A stretch of 64,000 bases of DNA from Chersky-840 sp035532735 (GTDB lineage: Bacteria; Actinomycetota; Acidimicrobiia; Acidimicrobiales; UBA8190): NCBI GenBank assembly GCA_035532735.1, contig DATKQM010000062.1, positions 1-64,000 on the forward strand. Reading direction: 5' to 3'. The notes under the pieces were generated by a model, which searched no databases, was not told where the DNA came from, and saw only the letters and a list, made by a program, of their open reading frames with translations. Made by a program: the position numbers and the translations under genes. Positions 23,015 to 30,243 of this stretch are shown here, one piece after another. The number at the start of each line of letters is the position of its first letter. Within the stretch, counting starts at the first letter, position 1.

Positions 23015-24124
23015 ATGTCGACGTTCATCACCCGCTTTGACACTTCGGGGCCGGGAGTCCGGCTCGCGGTGAAGGACCTCATCGACATGGACGGCGTCCC
23101 CACCACCGCAGGGTGCCGAGCCGTGGCCCACGAGGCCGTGGCCGCGATTCGAGACGCGGCGTGTCTGCACGGCGCCAGGTTGGCGGGCGCCCGCATCGTG
23201 GGCAGGACCAACCTCCACGAGTTGGCCCTGGGTGTGACAGGCGTGAACCCCTGGTACGGGACGCCGGTGAACCCCCTCGACTCCCGACTGGTGCCGGGGG
23301 GCTCGTCGAGCGGCTCAGCCGTGGCGGTGGCCACGCACGAAGCCGACGTCGCCTACGGCAGTGACACGGGCGGGTCGGTCCGGATCCCCGCCGCGTGCTG
23401 CGGCACGGCCGGGCTGAAGACGACATGGGGTCGGGTCTCCCTCGTTGGGGTGTGGCCCCTGTCGCCGAGCTTCGACACCGTGGGCCCCATGGCGCGCGAC
23501 GTGGCTGGCCTCGTGCTCGGCATGGAGCTCCTCGAACCCGGTTTCACCGTGTCGGAGCGGGGCCCGCTGCGCGTGGGGCGACTGCGAGTCGACGCCGACC
23601 CGGTCATCGACGCCGCCATCGACGCCGCCCTGGCCGCCTCGGAATGGGAGGTCAACGACATCGAGTTGCCCCGCTGGCACGAAGCCACCGCCTCGGGCGG
23701 ATTGTTGCTGGTGGCTGAGGCATGGGAGACCGACCGCGAGTTGGTGGCCCGACGCCCCGGAGAGATCGGAGCAGATGTCGTCGGGCGCCTCAAGCTCGGG
23801 GGATCGCTGGATGCCAAGGGCCTGGCCTCGGCGCGGCTCGTGCAGCAGGAGTGGAGTGCAGTCCTCGACGAGATGTTCCGGCGCGTCGATGTCATCGCCA
23901 CGCCCACCCTGACGGTGTTTCCTCCGGGGCTCGACGGGGGCGAAGAACTGCTGATGGCGCGTTGCACGCTTCCGGTCAACCTGGCCGGTGTGCCCGCCCT
24001 CGCCATCCCGGTGCCGACCTCGGGCGCACTGCCGGGGAGTCTGCAGCTCATCGGCCCTCACCGCAGCGAGGAGATGCTCCTGGCCGCGGGGCTCGTGCTC
24101 GAGTCGGCGATCTCGACGTTGTAG
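23015..24124 (+). CDS. Amidase (short amidase signature enzyme)
   Basis: A 369-residue amidase, shorter than the usual 450-500. It starts almost at the catalytic Lys (Lys20 in LAVKDLIDMDGVPTTAG). Cis-Ser97 is in VPGGSSSGSAVAVA, and nucleophile Ser121 is in SDTGGSVRIPAACCG, again 24 residues apart. The missing N-terminal helices and compressed middle match plant/bacterial AtzF- or indole-acetamide-type short amidases. The ATG at 23015 is preferred. An upstream in-frame start adds a Pro-rich stub. It is divergent to fhs. Confidence 0.9.
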   Translation: MSTFITRFDTSGPGVRLAVKDLIDMDGVPTTAGCRAVAHEAVAAIRDAACLHGARLAGARIVGRTNLHELALGVTGVNPWYGTPVNPLDSRLVPGGSSSGSAVAVATHEADVAYGSDTGGSVRIPAACCGTAGLKTTWGRVSLVGVWPLSPSFDTVGPMARDVAGLVLGMELLEPGFTVSERGPLRVGRLRVDADPVIDAAIDAALAASEWEVNDIELPRWHEATASGGLLLVAEAWETDRELVARRPGEIGADVVGRLKLGGSLDAKGLASARLVQQEWSAVLDEMFRRVDVIATPTLTVFPPGLDGGEELLMARCTLPVNLAGVPALAIPVPTSGALPGSLQLIGPHRSEEMLLAAGLVLESAISTL

Positions 24125-24151
24125 TTCGGCGGACACACCGGCGTGGGCGCG

Positions 24152-25891
24152 TCAGACGATGCAGCGGTTGAGCTCGGCGAAACTGGTGGTTCCGGCCAGG
24201 ACCTTGTCGATCCCGTTCTCGCGCAGTCGTTGGGTGCCCTCGGCCACCGCAGCTTCTTCGATCACCGCAGCCGAGGCTTGTTCGAGGATGAGGGTGCGAA
24301 TGCGCGCCGTCACCACCATGACTTCGTAGACCGCACTACGACCGCGATAGCCGTTGTTGTCGCACTGCCTGCATCCGCCGGGCCCGAACACCGTCAGGTC
24401 GTGAGGGACGACACCGCCGGCCGAGGCCGGCAACATGGCCTGGATCGCCAAGCGCTCGTCCTCGCCCGGTGTGTAGGCGACCTTGCAATGGAGACAGAGC
24501 CGTCGCACCAGCCGCTGGGCCACGACACAGGTGAGTGACGACGCCACCAGGTAGGGCTCGAGGTTCATCTCGAGCAGCCGGGCGATGGCCGTCGCCGCGT
24601 CATTGGCATGCAGCGTGGACAGCACGAGGTGGCCGGTGAGGGCCGCCTTGGCCGCCGTGTGCGCGGTCTCGGTGTCTCGAATCTCCCCCACGACGATGAC
24701 GTCGGGATCGGCGCGCAGGATCGCACGCAGGCCGGCCGCGAAGGTGTAGTCGATCTTGGTGTGGACCTGGGTCTGCTTGATCCCCGGGATGTCGTACTCG
24801 ACCGGGTCTTCGACCGTGACGATGTTGCGATTGGGCTCGTTGATCTTGCTCAAGATGGAGTAGATCGTCGTGGACTTGCCCGATCCCGTGGGTCCCACCG
24901 CCAGGATGAGGCCCCAGGGTCGTCCGTAGGACAGACGGAGGCGGTGCAGCGCGTCGGGCTCGAAACCGAGCGTGTCGATGTTGAGGAGCCCGTGATCGCG
25001 GTCGAGCAGGCGCAAGGTCAGCGCTTCACCGTGCGAGGTGGGGAGCGTGGCGATGCGGGCGTCGATGGGTCGACCGTTGGATTCGAACGACATCCGGCCA
25101 TCCTGGGGCCGGCGGTGCTCGGCGATGTCGAGGCCGGCCAGGATCTTGATCCGGTTGACGACGCCGGTGGGGACCGACGGTGAGAGGTCGGTGGCGTCGT
25201 GCATCACCCCGTCGACCCGAAGGCGGAAGCGCAACCGGCCCTCGTTGGGTTCGATGTGCACGTCCGAGGCACGTTCGGCGACGGCCCGGTCGAGCAGGTT
25301 CTCGACGAACCCCGCCACCTGGACGTCGTTCTTCGAGGCGTCCTCGACGCCCGCCGCGCTGGTGGCGGCGGCCCGGCCCGACCGTGCGCCGCTGTACAGC
25401 GCCGATCCTGGGCTGAACGCCTGGTCCAGGGCGTCTTGCAGTTGGCCCGGGCCGGTGATGACGGCGTCCACCTCGGTGCCGGCGACCACCTGGGCGTCGT
25501 CCAGGGTGAGCACATCGGCGGGGTCCGAGATCGCCACCAGGAGGACGGTGCCGTCGAAGGCCACGGGCAGGACGCCGCGGCGTCGACAGAAGTTCTGGGG
25601 CAGCCGGGCGACGGCCTTGGGGTCGGGTGGGAATTCGACGAGGTCACGAAAGGGAAGGTCGAAGATGCCGGCCAGGGCGCGGCTCAGCTCTTCCTCGCCG
25701 ATGACGCCGCGAGCGACGAGCAATCCACCCAAGGGGTCGCCAGTGACGCGTTGCTCGGCGAGGGCCGAGTCCACGTCGGACGTGGTGAGGTACCCGTGCG
25801 AGACGAGCCAGTCGCCGAGCCGGGCCCGGCGCGACGAGTCGTCGCTGTCGGCGTCGATCAACACCGCGTCGGCGATTTTCAGCTGGGGCAC
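24152..25891 (-). CDS. Type II/IV secretion or pilus assembly ATPase, PilB/GspE family
   Basis: A 579-residue hexameric ATPase. The N-terminal MshEN/T2SSE-N region (LGDWLVSHGYLTTSDVDSAL) is followed by a long Walker A block LAVGPTGSGKSTTIYSIL, an Asp box ITVEDPVEY-like segment (NIVTVEDPVEYDIPG), Walker B LRADPDVIVVGEIRDTETA and the His box TGHLVLSTLHANDA. A zinc site is formed by CLHCK and CRQCDNNGYRGR. It powers type IV pilus extension or type II secretion. No pilC, pilT or pilin genes are in the window, so its partners lie elsewhere. Confidence 0.95.
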   Translation of the reverse strand: MPQLKIADAVLIDADSDDSSRRARLGDWLVSHGYLTTSDVDSALAEQRVTGDPLGGLLVARGVIGEEELSRALAGIFDLPFRDLVEFPPDPKAVARLPQNFCRRRGVLPVAFDGTVLLVAISDPADVLTLDDAQVVAGTEVDAVITGPGQLQDALDQAFSPGSALYSGARSGRAAATSAAGVEDASKNDVQVAGFVENLLDRAVAERASDVHIEPNEGRLRFRLRVDGVMHDATDLSPSVPTGVVNRIKILAGLDIAEHRRPQDGRMSFESNGRPIDARIATLPTSHGEALTLRLLDRDHGLLNIDTLGFEPDALHRLRLSYGRPWGLILAVGPTGSGKSTTIYSILSKINEPNRNIVTVEDPVEYDIPGIKQTQVHTKIDYTFAAGLRAILRADPDVIVVGEIRDTETAHTAAKAALTGHLVLSTLHANDAATAIARLLEMNLEPYLVASSLTCVVAQRLVRRLCLHCKVAYTPGEDERLAIQAMLPASAGGVVPHDLTVFGPGGCRQCDNNGYRGRSAVYEVMVVTARIRTLILEQASAAVIEEAAVAEGTQRLRENGIDKVLAGTTSFAELNRCIV

Positions 25892-25930
25892 GAGGTCCCT
25901 TGGTGGCGGCGTCGAGGGGTCATGCTCGTC

Positions 25931-26182
25931 TCAGGAATGACTGGTGATCGCCGAAGACGAAGCCTTGTCGGGCCACCAACCCTCGTCTGCCGAGTCGGCG
26001 TATTTCTGCATGGGACTCTGGCGCAGTGACTCACCGAGGGTGCCGACCATGTGCCAGTCGATGCCTCGCCGACATCCTGCGCAGTCGGGGAATCGATCAC
26101 CTTTGGTCACGACGATCTGGCCGTGGCCACAGCGTCCGGCCCACACGCCCGACTTTTCGCACGTTCGATTGGTGAATGCCAT
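25931..26182 (-). CDS. Small Cys-containing hypothetical protein
   Basis: An 83-residue protein with TCEKSGVWAGRCGHGQ and a FPDCAGCRRGIDW knuckle, suggesting a single zinc site. The C-terminal part (ADEGWWPDKASSS) is polar. GGGGGGAC precedes the ATG at 26182. A longer frame begins 19 codons earlier. Composition and Cys pairing look like a real small protein of the kind that actinobacteria use as DNA- or RNAP-associated accessory factors, but I do not recognise the family. It follows no obvious operon partner. Confidence 0.5.
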   Translation of the reverse strand: MAFTNRTCEKSGVWAGRCGHGQIVVTKGDRFPDCAGCRRGIDWHMVGTLGESLRQSPMQKYADSADEGWWPDKASSSAITSHS

Positions 26183-26456
26183 CGTGTCCCCCCGTTGCGA
26201 CGGTGTGGCGCTCAGGGGCTCGTCCTGCGCTCCCGACATCGACCACTGGTCAATTCATCGTCGTGGGCACGACACCGAGTAAGGAGACGTGGTCCGGGCA
26301 GGAGGATTTGTGACTTTGGTCACTTTGTCGGCGAGGCACTGCGCCACGACGAACGGCGAGCCGTAGAGGGAGCCGTCCAACGGGCCATCGAGGCACATTG
26401 GCCGCGCCGGCTGCGTGGAGCGCCGCAGCGCAGTAGACCCCAGACGGGGCCGGCGC

Positions 26457-26567
26457 TCAGGAGTGCGAAGCGTGTGAGGGCGGCTTGGGAGCGGTGTTGA
26501 CCAGCACATCTCTGAGGAAACGGAGCAGGTCGCACCGGAAGCAGTAGTCGCGGCATCGATGAGCCAT
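26457..26567 (-). CDS. Possible 36-residue Cys-containing small protein
   Basis: From the ATG at 26567 (preceded by GGGGGAAGGG at short spacing) the frame reads MAHRCRDYCFRCDLLRFLRD, then a Pro/His-rich end. A CxxxCxxC cluster in the first 12 residues and a following amphipathic helix would make sense for a mini metal-binding protein. Third codon positions are fairly GC-rich but not decisive. It may be a chance frame. Confidence 0.25.
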   Translation of the reverse strand: MAHRCRDYCFRCDLLRFLRDVLVNTAPKPPSHASHS

Positions 26568-26772
26568 GGACCCTTCCCCCCCTTGCCGACATCCGACCGG
26601 ACCCCCGAGCCCGGCCGGACACCCCCTGTCGCCTAGGGCAACGGTGATCCTCGAGCCTCACCGCCTGCCCTATCGATCCCCAACACTTGCCCAACAGAAA
26701 CTCCGGTTTCCAATTCGAGGTGTGGGCCGCGACGGCATACCCCCGGGACCCGGGCCGCTCCGACCCTGGTCC

Positions 26773-26877
26773 GGGCCTTGGGCCCGGGCCTTGGAGCGGG
26801 CCTTGGAGCGGGCCTTGGAGCGGGCCTTGGAGCGGCCTATCCTCGACCCCGAAGCGGCCTATCCTCGACCCCGAAGC
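26773..26877. repeat. Compound tandem repeat: 12-bp unit x5 followed by 22-bp unit x2
   Basis: A degenerate copy (26773-26785) is followed by four exact copies of GGGCCTTGGAGC at 26786, 26798, 26810 and 26822. Two exact 22-base copies then follow (26834-26855 and 26856-26877), starting GGCCTATCCTCGACCCCGAA. The block ends about 15 bases before the ribosome-binding site of the SRPBCC gene at 26905. One frame would encode an ALER-type repeat, but the next gene has its own start, so translation is unlikely. Confidence 0.92.
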
Positions 26878-26904
26878 GGGGGAACGACGGCAGGGGGAGG
26901 CACC

Positions 26905-27381
26905 GTGATCCGTGGGGAAGGGACCGCCGTCGTGAAGGGCGTGACCCCCGACGAGGTCTTCGATTTCGTGCTCGACCCGGCTCAGTACACCAAGGCGGAC
27001 ACCAAGATCGTCTGGGTCACCAAGTTGGCAGACCTGCCCGAGGGCATGCTGGCACGTGAAGACGGCAAGTTCCTGGGCCTCTTCAAGGGATCGGTGGTGA
27101 CCCGCTACCGCTGGACGCGTCCTACGAACATCGACGTCACCCTCGAACACGGCGTGCCCCGGGCCCTGCACGCGTGGTTCGAGATCGCCGCTGTCGACGG
27201 GGGGACACGAGTGCGCCACGTCGAAGAACTCGATCTGGGCCACGGACCCTTTGGCATGCTCCACGACATGGTGGCCCGCTCGTGGTTCGCGCGCTCGGTC
27301 GCCCGCGAGGTCTCAGAGATCGCTCGATTGCTCGAGTCAGGCGAGCGAGGGAACGGGCCCGAACATCACACCACTGGCTGA
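26905..27381 (+). CDS. SRPBCC (START-like/polyketide cyclase-type) protein
   Basis: A 158-residue helix-grip protein. It starts VIRGEGTAVVKGVTPDEVFDFVLDP, the typical coenzyme Q/polyketide-cyclase beginning, and continues with VVTRYRWTRPTNIDVTLEHG and a long C-terminal helix (FARSVAREVSEIARLLE) that closes the hydrophobic cavity. It probably binds a lipid or aromatic ligand. The GTG at 26905 has AGGGGGAGG at correct spacing. The upstream open frame only runs through the tandem repeats. No fused domain. The ligand is unknown. Confidence 0.8.
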   Translation: MIRGEGTAVVKGVTPDEVFDFVLDPAQYTKADTKIVWVTKLADLPEGMLAREDGKFLGLFKGSVVTRYRWTRPTNIDVTLEHGVPRALHAWFEIAAVDGGTRVRHVEELDLGHGPFGMLHDMVARSWFARSVAREVSEIARLLESGERGNGPEHHTTG

Positions 27382-27404
27382 GCGTCGCCTCGCATCGTGC
27401 ACGT

Positions 27405-27437
27405 TCGAGCTCGCTCGAGCTCGCTCGAGCTCGCTCG
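27405..27437. repeat. Short tandem repeat of TCGCTCGAGC between convergent genes
   Basis: Units of ten bases containing the palindrome GAGCTC repeat about three times (27405-27437), just beyond the SRPBCC stop and just before the cupin stop at 27441. Repeated self-complementary GAGC/GCTC steps could fold in either strand and may serve as a bidirectional terminator. Confidence 0.7.
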
Positions 27438-27440
27438 TGA

Positions 27441-28487
27441 TCAGGGTCGGGTCAGGTCAGGTCCGGTGAACCGGATGTCGAGCGTCCGCAAGTAGGTGTG
27501 CAACCCCGCGTCTTGGACCGGCAGGAGGTTGGCGGCGGCACCTGATTCGTTGTGATGGCTGTGCCAGAGCCCCGGAGGCGTCACGAAGGCGCCGCCGGGC
27601 TCCCAGTCCACGCGGATCGGGTCGACGATGGCACCGTCAGACCGGATCTCGGGGCCGACCAACGTGTAGCACCCCGGGTCGCAGTGGACGATGAGGTCCA
27701 ACGCGATGCTCTGGTGACGATGCGGCCGTTGGACATGCCCTGGTGGCAGCACACCGAGCATCGCCCACAGCGTGTGTGTCGCGGTCAGGGTCTGGTCGTT
27801 GCGGGCGTTGCCGAGGAGCACGGCCACCCGGCTGCGCCTCGCCGCGTCGGGGTCTGCCGCCACCTCGGCGAGCCGGGCGCTGGCTTCCTCGCCATCGAAT
27901 CGTGTCGGGGCGAAACGGGGCCGGCCTGCCTCGACGCCGAGATAGCCCAGCAACGGTGAGTCGTCGACGTGATAGAGGAGCGCGTCCTGGTCGGCGCGGT
28001 GTCGGGGTGCTGTGCCTCCGGGAGCGGTGACGACGTCACCGGCCTGCCAGGCGGTTCGTCGTGGACCATCGGCGGTCTCGATCTCGCTCGAGCCCCGGCC
28101 GCGCAGGCAGTAGAAGAGCACGCTGGTGGCGTTGGGGGCGACGTCCAGCTCATCGCCCGCCGCGATGCACAGGAACCGGGCCAGCAGCGATGGGCCCGTG
28201 GCGGGGTACGGGGTGACGAGCGCGTCGGACAGGTCGAGGTCGACAACCCGGGTCGTCTCCGGATCGTGCCACTGGGCGGGGAATTGTCGAACGGGGATGG
28301 TGGTCGTGGCGCCGGACCCGATGGGGTCGACCGCCACGCTGTATTCGTAGAAGCGCGCGTCCCCGGTCCAGTCTTCGACGGCCAGTCCGACTCCCACGGT
28401 GCCGTCCTGGCGCCGATCGCCGTCGGGTCGGGGCTCGCCATGGTCCACGGGACAAGTATCGGCGATTGGGGGACCTTGTTGTCTCAC
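27441..28487 (-). CDS. Bicupin, gentisate 1,2-dioxygenase-like
   Basis: A 348-residue protein with two cupin cores. The C-terminal core has PPGHVQRPHRHQSIALDLIV with the metal-binding His pair and Glu/Asp position, and PPGLWHSHHNESGA with the last His. The N-terminal core (TSVLFYCLRGRGSSEIETA, then WQAGDVVTAPGG and LYHVDDSPLLGYLG) is more degenerate, as in gentisate/1-hydroxy-2-naphthoate dioxygenases. No aromatic pathway genes adjoin, so substrate is uncertain. The start may be the TTG/ATG region at 28487 or the GTG 13 codons later. Confidence 0.75.
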   Translation of the reverse strand: MRQQGPPIADTCPVDHGEPRPDGDRRQDGTVGVGLAVEDWTGDARFYEYSVAVDPIGSGATTTIPVRQFPAQWHDPETTRVVDLDLSDALVTPYPATGPSLLARFLCIAAGDELDVAPNATSVLFYCLRGRGSSEIETADGPRRTAWQAGDVVTAPGGTAPRHRADQDALLYHVDDSPLLGYLGVEAGRPRFAPTRFDGEEASARLAEVAADPDAARRSRVAVLLGNARNDQTLTATHTLWAMLGVLPPGHVQRPHRHQSIALDLIVHCDPGCYTLVGPEIRSDGAIVDPIRVDWEPGGAFVTPPGLWHSHHNESGAAANLLPVQDAGLHTYLRTLDIRFTGPDLTRP

Positions 28488-28940
28488 GGCGTTGTCTCAC
28501 CCGGGGCCCCGGGGACCGGTGCCAATTGGGGATGACCTGGGGAAGACCCTACACGGTCCTGGGGAAATCTCCGCCCCAATTGGGGATGGCCCCATAAATT
28601 CTCTGGAGAACATAGGGATTTCGCGTCGCGCTATTGACCTTCGATTGCCACAGGCGCAGAGTGGGGATCAGCCGAACGAACAACGACCCGCCGGAAGCCG
28701 GAGAGAGCGCCGCAAGGCGAGATCACCGGAGGGACGGAGGGCGACGAGTTCGCCGGCGAGGCGGATGGTGAAGTGGTGGAAGGTTCCCTGGGATCGACCG
28801 CCACAACGCCCGGACCGGGGGTCGTCCGACCCATGGAAAGGGCGAGCTGTCAGCCGAGGGCGCGGCCCCGAGGAGTACGGGCGACTTCGGTCGAACCGGC
28901 TACTCGGGGTTTCGCCGCGTCTGGGGCCAGGTGACGCCGA
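28488..28940. other. Gene-free interval with repeated CCAATTGGGGATG motif
   Basis: About 450 bases without a credible gene. CCAATTGGGGATG occurs at 28522-28534 and 28576-28588. The second copy is part of the 12-base palindrome CCCCAATTGGGG (28574-28585). Between them CCTGGGGAA occurs twice. The direct repeat GTTGTCTCAC at the 5' end lies beside the cupin start. The spacing of 54 bases (about five helical turns) between the two CCAATTGGGG sites would suit a cooperative regulator upstream of the cupin gene. Confidence 0.6.
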
Positions 28941-29234
28941 TCAGCGGATCGTGAACGTCGTCTCCCCGCGCGGTTCTTCGTCGATGACGTCGATGCCGTC
29001 CACGCGCGCCCAGGACGGACCGTTGCGGCACCACTGCACGAGGCCCTCCACGTCGTGGACAGGGCCTTCGAAGGCGGCCTCCACCTCTCCGCGCTCGGTG
29101 TTGCGAACCCAGCCCCCGAGCCCCGCCGCGGCGGCCCGACCGAGACACGACGCCCGGAACCCCACCCCCTGGACTTGCCCGTGGATCAGGACCCGGCGCC
29201 GGATGACGGCGGTTGCCTGGTCTGACGGTGTCAC
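28941..29234 (-). CDS. acyP: Acylphosphatase
   Basis: A 97-residue ferredoxin-like enzyme that hydrolyses acyl phosphates such as 1,3-bisphosphoglycerate or acetyl phosphate. VLIHGQVQGVGFRASCLGRA holds the phosphate loop and catalytic Arg, and LGGWVRNTERGEVEAAFEG holds the catalytic Asn. Length is typical. It lies 13 bases downstream of the cation exporter and shares its strand, so the two are probably one transcript. Confidence 0.93.
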   Translation of the reverse strand: MTPSDQATAVIRRRVLIHGQVQGVGFRASCLGRAAAAGLGGWVRNTERGEVEAAFEGPVHDVEGLVQWCRNGPSWARVDGIDVIDEEPRGETTFTIR

Positions 29235-29247
29235 CAGTCTGTCGATG

Positions 29248-30174
29248 TCACCGCGAGGCGGTGCCCCGGCTGTCGACCACGCTGTCCATCAGACACGGGT
29301 CGACCTCGCCGTCGATGCACCGTTCGCACTCGAGCTCCAACGTGCTGTGGGCGATCGTGAACGGCGCCCCGATGGCGGACTTCACCTTGTCGCCCACGAC
29401 CTGAGCCTCTTCGAGGGAGGGGTGGCCCGACAACACGACGTGCGCGGACAGGGCCCGTATGTCGCTCGACAGGCTCCACACATGGAGGTCGTGGATCTCG
29501 GCCACACCGGGGATTCGCCCCATGACGGCGGTGAGCTCGTCCAGGTCGACGTCGGCGGGAGACGATTCCAACAGGACGTCGACACTCGACCGCAAGAGAC
29601 GATAGGCCTCGACCACGATGATGACCGCCACCACCAAGGAGGCGGTGGGGTCGGCCCACTGCAGCGACGGGTTGGCCACGAGCACCGCCCCCGCGCCCAG
29701 GACGGCCAGCGAACCGAGGGCGTCGCCCCCCATGTGCAGCGCGGCCGAGCGCATGTTGAGATCCCCGTCGCGCTCACGCAGCATCAAGGCGGCCAGGCCG
29801 TTGATCACGAAGGCGATCGCCGCCACGGTCACGACGAGGCCCCCGTGGACGGCATGGGGATGCACGAGACGGTCGACACTCCCGGCCACGATGGCGACGG
29901 TGATGACCGCGATCACCGCGGCGTTGCCCAGCGCGGCCAGGATGGGACCGCGGTGGTACCCGAACGAGTGTGAGGGGCTGCGGGGGCGCGTGGCCCATCG
30001 GACGGCGAGGAGCGACATCGCCACGCCCGCGACGTCGGTGAGGTTGTGTCCGGCGTCAGAGAGCAGACCGGTGGAATGGGCCACCAGACCACCGACGAGC
30101 TGGGCCGCGGCCAGGGCGATGTTGAGGCCCAGGGCGACCACGAGGCGTCGTGTGCGGCTGGTGGCGCGGTCCAT
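29248..30174 (-). CDS. Cation diffusion facilitator (CzcD/ZitB-type metal exporter)
   Basis: A 308-residue antiporter with six membrane helices. Metal-site motifs are GLLSDAGHNLTDVAG in TM2 and ALHMGGDALGSLAV in TM5, the HxxxD/DxxxD-type tetrahedral Zn site. The C-terminal cytoplasmic ferredoxin-like domain has IHDLHVWSLSSDIRALSAHVV. The short tail contains LECERCIDGEVDPC with three Cys and possible metal sensing. It exports Zn(II), Co(II) or Cd(II) in exchange for protons. It precedes acyP. Confidence 0.93.
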   Translation of the reverse strand: MDRATSRTRRLVVALGLNIALAAAQLVGGLVAHSTGLLSDAGHNLTDVAGVAMSLLAVRWATRPRSPSHSFGYHRGPILAALGNAAVIAVITVAIVAGSVDRLVHPHAVHGGLVVTVAAIAFVINGLAALMLRERDGDLNMRSAALHMGGDALGSLAVLGAGAVLVANPSLQWADPTASLVVAVIIVVEAYRLLRSSVDVLLESSPADVDLDELTAVMGRIPGVAEIHDLHVWSLSSDIRALSAHVVLSGHPSLEEAQVVGDKVKSAIGAPFTIAHSTLELECERCIDGEVDPCLMDSVVDSRGTASR

Positions 30175-30243
30175 CGCCGGAGTGGCTCCTCGATTGGTGT
30201 CGGTGTGTCCAGCCTACCGGGGGGCCCTCTGTAACCTCCGCGC

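Larger units (their letters stand above)
26183..26904. other. 720-base gene-poor interval with tandem repeats
   Basis: There is no convincing protein of normal size on either strand. It holds a possible 36-residue ORF (26457-26567, minus), a pyrimidine-rich tract near 26570-26585, and the repeat block at 26773-26877. GGAGACG and GCAGGAGG near 26283-26310 look like ribosome-binding sites but lead only to short frames. A stretch reading CDFGHFVGEALRHDER in one plus frame near 26310-26350 has no start and may be a remnant. Confidence 0.55.

Noticed and set aside
26773..26877. CRISPR array
   Set aside because: Repeats are contiguous with no unique spacers and no cas genes are near.
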